The translations under genes and the position numbers were made by a program. Positions 5,512 through 8,014 of a stretch of 8,014 nt of DNA are shown here, piece by piece (position 1 is the first letter of the stretch; each line of letters begins with the position of its first letter). A model generated the notes under the pieces. It had not been told where the DNA came from. It was given only the letters and a program-made list of their open reading frames with translations, and made no database searches. This DNA comes from Sphingobacteriia bacterium (GTDB lineage: Bacteria; Bacteroidota; Bacteroidia; Chitinophagales; Chitinophagaceae), in assembly GCA_004293505.1 (NCBI GenBank), contig RDYY01000062.1, positions 1 through 8,014 of the forward strand, read 5' to 3'.

Positions 5512-6273
5512 ATGTTTTTCATTTTTTCCAAACTCTTTTTTTTCTTGGTCGATCCTTTGACTTGGATTCTGTGCTTGGTGGCGGCTGGTATTTTTACCAA
5601 GCCCTTGGCAAGGCAGAAAAAGTTTTTGTGGTGGGCCCTGGGCTTGTTCTTGTTTTTTACCAACCCCTTTGTTTTTCAAAAAGTATCGCTGTGGTATCAA
5701 CCCCAGCCCAAAATGCTAGCGCCAACAGCAAAGTATGGTTTGGGTGTTTTATTGGGGGGGATGAGTTATTACGACAAAGCCAACAATGGATTTTTTGGTT
5801 CCACTGCCGACCGCTTCATTCAAACAGCCAACCTTTACCACAGCGGGAACATCAAAAAAATTTTGGTCAGTGGGGCCAGTGGCAGCTTGTACCAAAAAGA
5901 CCCAGATGAAGCAGGTTTTCTGTACACCGAATTCCAACGAAACGGTATTCCAGCCAGCGACATCATTGTAGAAAGAAGATCGCGCAATACCCATGAGAAT
6001 GCGGTGTTCAGCAAACAAATCATGGACAGTTTGGGCATACAAGATTCCATTGTCTTGATTACCTCGGCCCAACACATGCCCCGCTCTGTGGCTGTTTTTC
6101 GCAAAGCGGGATTCAAAAAATTTATTCCCTATCCTGTAGATTTTCAAGAAATAGACAAAAAATGGGAACCCAGAACTGTATTCATTCCCGATGCGGAAAA
6201 ATTACAGGGCTGGCGCTCCCTCATCAAAGAGTGGGTGGGCATTTTGGCTTATCGCCTAACGGGTAAAATTTAA
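5512..6273 (+). CDS. ElyC/YdcF-type DUF218 membrane protein
   Basis: This 253-residue protein has two N-terminal membrane segments (about 4-28 and 38-55) followed by a DUF218 domain. That layout resembles E. coli ElyC, whose loss disturbs lipid-carrier and peptidoglycan metabolism. Domain motifs are VLLGGM near 79-84, DRFIQTANLYHSG at 100-112, ILVSGASG at 117-124, the ERRSRNTHENA signature at 154-164 and TSAQHMPRSVAVF at 184-196. The domain probably sits in the periplasm behind the second segment. No enzymatic reaction is firmly established for the family. ATG 5512 directly follows the hbd TAG with no spacer and in the same frame, which implies translational coupling. It is the last gene of the operon and runs convergently into the permease gene 13 bp away. 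Confidence 0.88.
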   Translation: MFFIFSKLFFFLVDPLTWILCLVAAGIFTKPLARQKKFLWWALGLFLFFTNPFVFQKVSLWYQPQPKMLAPTAKYGLGVLLGGMSYYDKANNGFFGSTADRFIQTANLYHSGNIKKILVSGASGSLYQKDPDEAGFLYTEFQRNGIPASDIIVERRSRNTHENAVFSKQIMDSLGIQDSIVLITSAQHMPRSVAVFRKAGFKKFIPYPVDFQEIDKKWEPRTVFIPDAEKLQGWRSLIKEWVGILAYRLTGKI

Positions 6274-6287
6274 CCTTAGCAAATTTT
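6265..6287. repeat. AT-only inverted repeat at the convergent junction
   Basis: AAAATTT (6265-6271) and AAATTTT (6281-6287) can form a 7-bp stem with a 9-base loop spanning both stop codons of the convergent DUF218 and permease genes. It has no G:C pairs and is weak. It could act as a small bidirectional terminator given the flanking T and A runs, or be chance in an AT-rich junction. Confidence 0.3.
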
Positions 6288-7210
6288 TAAAACCAACCGG
6301 CTACCAAAGCAATGGCCACCGTAGCCAAAGCAATGCCCAAGAGGTTTATGGCTTGCAACTTTTCTTTGAAAACAATGGCAGCCACCAAGGTGCTGAACAG
6401 GACAATGCCCATGTTGTTCACAGGAATACTGGCTGCACTGGGCCAAGGCGATTGCTGCAGAAAGCGCACCAAACACCAAATGGAAAAATAATTAGGAATG
6501 CCGATGGCTATCCCTGCTATAACCGCTTTGGCAGATAATTTCTTTTGTTGAAAAACCATTTGGTAAACCAAAACAGTGGTGCCGATGACCGCAGCTGAAA
6601 AAAATCCACTGATCAAATAGGCATTGTTTTCGGCGGGTTTTACCATGGTTTGTTGTACATGGTTAATGAGGGCATCCAACAAACCACTGCCCAAAAACAA
6701 CACCACTGGAAGCACCCAAATAGCCCGGTCGTTGTTGCCCTTTGGTTCAGGCACATGCTTCACTGGGTTGTCGGTTTTCTGCACCTTTGGTGGTCGGGAG
6801 GGCCAACAGGTCAACACCACCGCCAGCAATGCTATTCCAATGCCCATTTGTTTGGCAAAGGACAGAGACTCTTGGTACAAGAAAACACTCAACACCACGG
6901 GAATGACCAAAGAAAGTTTGGCCGCAACCGATGCCACTGCAATCCCATTTTTTTGGGCCGTCAGGCCAATCACATTAAAAATGGAAACAAACAAAACACC
7001 CATGGCCATGGCCCAGGGAAACCAAGACAAACCAGCCACTTTGGCATTGATGGGAAAAGCGCCATTCACCACCGAGCCCGTGATCACACAAGTGATGTAA
7101 TTGCACACAATGGCAGGGAAAATGGGTATGCTCAATTTTTCACAGACCTTGAATGACAAGGTCAAATAAGAAGTCAAAACTATAGAACCCAGGAGGTAAT
7201 AAAGAAACAT
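6287..7210 (-). CDS. EamA/DMT-superfamily permease, 10 TM segments
   Basis: This 307-residue integral membrane protein has ten predicted segments at roughly 2-22, 29-48, 64-82, 88-111, 121-137, 163-182, 198-219, 229-249, 261-281 and 287-306. Each half ends with the EamA pattern of a proline followed about 10-20 residues later by a glutamate: KLSLVIPVVLSVFLYQE (Pro104, Glu114) and SIPVNN to FKEK (Pro263, Glu283). The linker at 138-162 is rich in Lys, Pro and Asn and marks the join of the two repeats, probably on the cytoplasmic side. Members move amino acids, nucleotide sugars or other metabolites, and the substrate cannot be read from sequence. The ATG follows the ribD stop after one codon, in the same frame, so the two genes are almost surely cotranscribed. 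This invites, but does not prove, a link with flavin metabolism. Confidence 0.85.
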   Translation of the reverse strand: MFLYYLLGSIVLTSYLTLSFKVCEKLSIPIFPAIVCNYITCVITGSVVNGAFPINAKVAGLSWFPWAMAMGVLFVSIFNVIGLTAQKNGIAVASVAAKLSLVIPVVLSVFLYQESLSFAKQMGIGIALLAVVLTCWPSRPPKVQKTDNPVKHVPEPKGNNDRAIWVLPVVLFLGSGLLDALINHVQQTMVKPAENNAYLISGFFSAAVIGTTVLVYQMVFQQKKLSAKAVIAGIAIGIPNYFSIWCLVRFLQQSPWPSAASIPVNNMGIVLFSTLVAAIVFKEKLQAINLLGIALATVAIALVAGWF

Positions 7211-7213
7211 GGC

Positions 7214-8014
7214 TTAAGCAGGGGAATAAAAATGATCAGGTAAAGCTAGTACTTCTTGCTTGACCCAAGTATGTACCCGGTCTGCACCCAAATCTACTTG
7301 TGCATGAGGCGGATCTCCTGGAACTTGTGGGGCTGCCAACCCTTGACCCAATACGCGCTGGGTGTTCTGGACCTGAATCAAGCGGTCCCATGCTTGTGCA
7401 GCCAAAAAAGTATCCAAGGTTTCCTTCCCCCCTTCTACCAATATGCTCTGTATCCCTTTCTTGGCAAGGATGTGCAACAATTCTGGCACCCAGTCTTTGG
7501 TGCGGGGTTGAAAACGCCAAGCTGGTTGGGCCCCTTGAAAGACCTGCAAATCTGCGGGGAGTTCTCCCTTGGGATCAACCACAATGCGCAAAGGATTTTT
7601 CCCCTTCCCACTCCTATTGGTCAGCAAGGGATTGTCGTACAAAGCTGTGTTGAATCCTACCAAAATGGCCATGTGGTTGGCCCGCAAGCGGTGAACAAAA
7701 GCCTGGGCCAAACCGTCCGAAATCATGGTCCTGGTTTTACCCAGTTCAGCCATGAACCCGTCTGCAGAACTAGCCCATTTCAAGGTTACTAAAGGCAAGT
7801 TTTTTTCGTGAAAATGGAAAAAACCGGCATTGAGTTGACGGGCTTGTTTTTCCAGCACCCCCAGTTTTACCTCCACACCTGCAGCAGTTAATTGTTCAAG
7901 GCCCTTCCCATTGACCGCTGGAAAAGGATCTCGGCAAGCGACCACCACTTGGGGAATGCTTTCTTTTAAAATAAGTTGGGAACAAGGTGGGGTTTTCCCT
8001 TGGTGAGCACAAGG
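7214..8014 (-). CDS. ribD: Bifunctional diaminohydroxyphosphoribosylaminopyrimidine deaminase / uracil reductase (5' end outside window)
   Basis: RibD carries out the two steps after GTP cyclohydrolase II in riboflavin synthesis: zinc-dependent deamination, then NADPH reduction of the ribosyl side chain. The frame is open to base 8014, giving 266 visible residues. The first visible residues, PCAHQGKTPPCS, are the second zinc motif, with its two Cys nine residues apart. The HxE motif and about 73 N-terminal residues, judged against E. coli RibD, lie beyond the edge. The deaminase part continues with VVVACRDPFP and VNGKGLEQL. From visible residue about 75 the RibD_C reductase domain follows: LVTLKWASSADGF, HRLRANHMAILVGFNTALYDNP, LTNR, GKNPLRIVVD and ILVEGGKETL. 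A GTG at 7948 is an internal codon and not the start. The TAA is 3 bp before the permease ATG. Confidence 0.95.
   Translation of the reverse strand, partial: PCAHQGKTPPCSQLILKESIPQVVVACRDPFPAVNGKGLEQLTAAGVEVKLGVLEKQARQLNAGFFHFHEKNLPLVTLKWASSADGFMAELGKTRTMISDGLAQAFVHRLRANHMAILVGFNTALYDNPLLTNRSGKGKNPLRIVVDPKGELPADLQVFQGAQPAWRFQPRTKDWVPELLHILAKKGIQSILVEGGKETLDTFLAAQAWDRLIQVQNTQRVLGQGLAAPQVPGDPPHAQVDLGADRVHTWVKQEVLALPDHFYSPA

Noticed and set aside
1..8014. Frequent GGCCAA, TTGGCC and GCCAAAGCC strings across many genes, as a possible genome-wide signal motif.
   Set aside because: They occur mostly in coding sequence and follow from preferred codons for Ala (GCC), Leu (TTG) and Lys (AAA). I could not count enrichment against a codon-matched background.
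1..8014. A hidden defence, toxin-antitoxin, CRISPR or mobile system.
   Set aside because: Every long stretch is explained by a recognisable housekeeping-type gene. No repeat arrays, transposase ends, integrase or small paired genes are visible.

Overview
The window reads as chromosomal DNA of a member of the Bacteroidota, probably near the Chitinophagia or Saprospiria. This placement rests on signatures and was not tested by alignment. Genes lack Shine-Dalgarno sequences and often have A-rich leaders. Two intergenic gaps carry matches to the Bacteroidota promoter TTTG-N(about 20)-TAnnTTTG. The Cmk P-loop is the SSCGKST variant, the Mrp ATPase lacks the C-terminal CxxC, and there is an exported protein with a carboxypeptidase-regulatory-like domain. 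Nothing looks mobile: there is no transposase, integrase, tRNA, rRNA or CRISPR array, and coding density is very high.

Layout from left to right. (1) The C-terminal end of a Gfo/Idh/MocA-type oxidoreductase (+) enters from the left edge and meets cytidylate kinase cmk (-), the two stop codons overlapping in a TTAA. (2) A 120-bp gap holds a promoter for cmk, which may give a nearly leaderless mRNA. (3) A tight minus-strand operon follows, transcribed in the order mrp, PaiB-like FMN-binding protein, glycerophosphodiester phosphodiesterase. (4) A 124-bp divergent intergenic region contains two near mirror-image promoters around a shared CAAATTTG palindrome. (5) A plus-strand operon with almost no spacing encodes an exported carboxypeptidase-regulatory-like protein, a 3-hydroxyacyl-CoA dehydrogenase and an ElyC/YdcF-type DUF218 membrane protein. 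(6) A convergent 13-bp junction leads to a minus-strand pair, ribD (its N-terminus lies beyond the right edge) followed by a 10-TM EamA/DMT permease 3 bp downstream.

The genes are mainly housekeeping: nucleotide metabolism (cmk), Fe-S or P-loop maintenance (mrp), phospholipid-head-group salvage (GDPD), acyl-CoA metabolism (hbd), envelope functions (exported protein, DUF218 protein) and riboflavin synthesis (ribD). I see no evidence for a new defence, toxin or mobile system. The features most worth a second look are the mirrored divergent promoter, the cysteine-poor Mrp, the uncharacterised C-terminal region of the exported protein, the possibly leaderless cmk, and the ribD-permease coupling.
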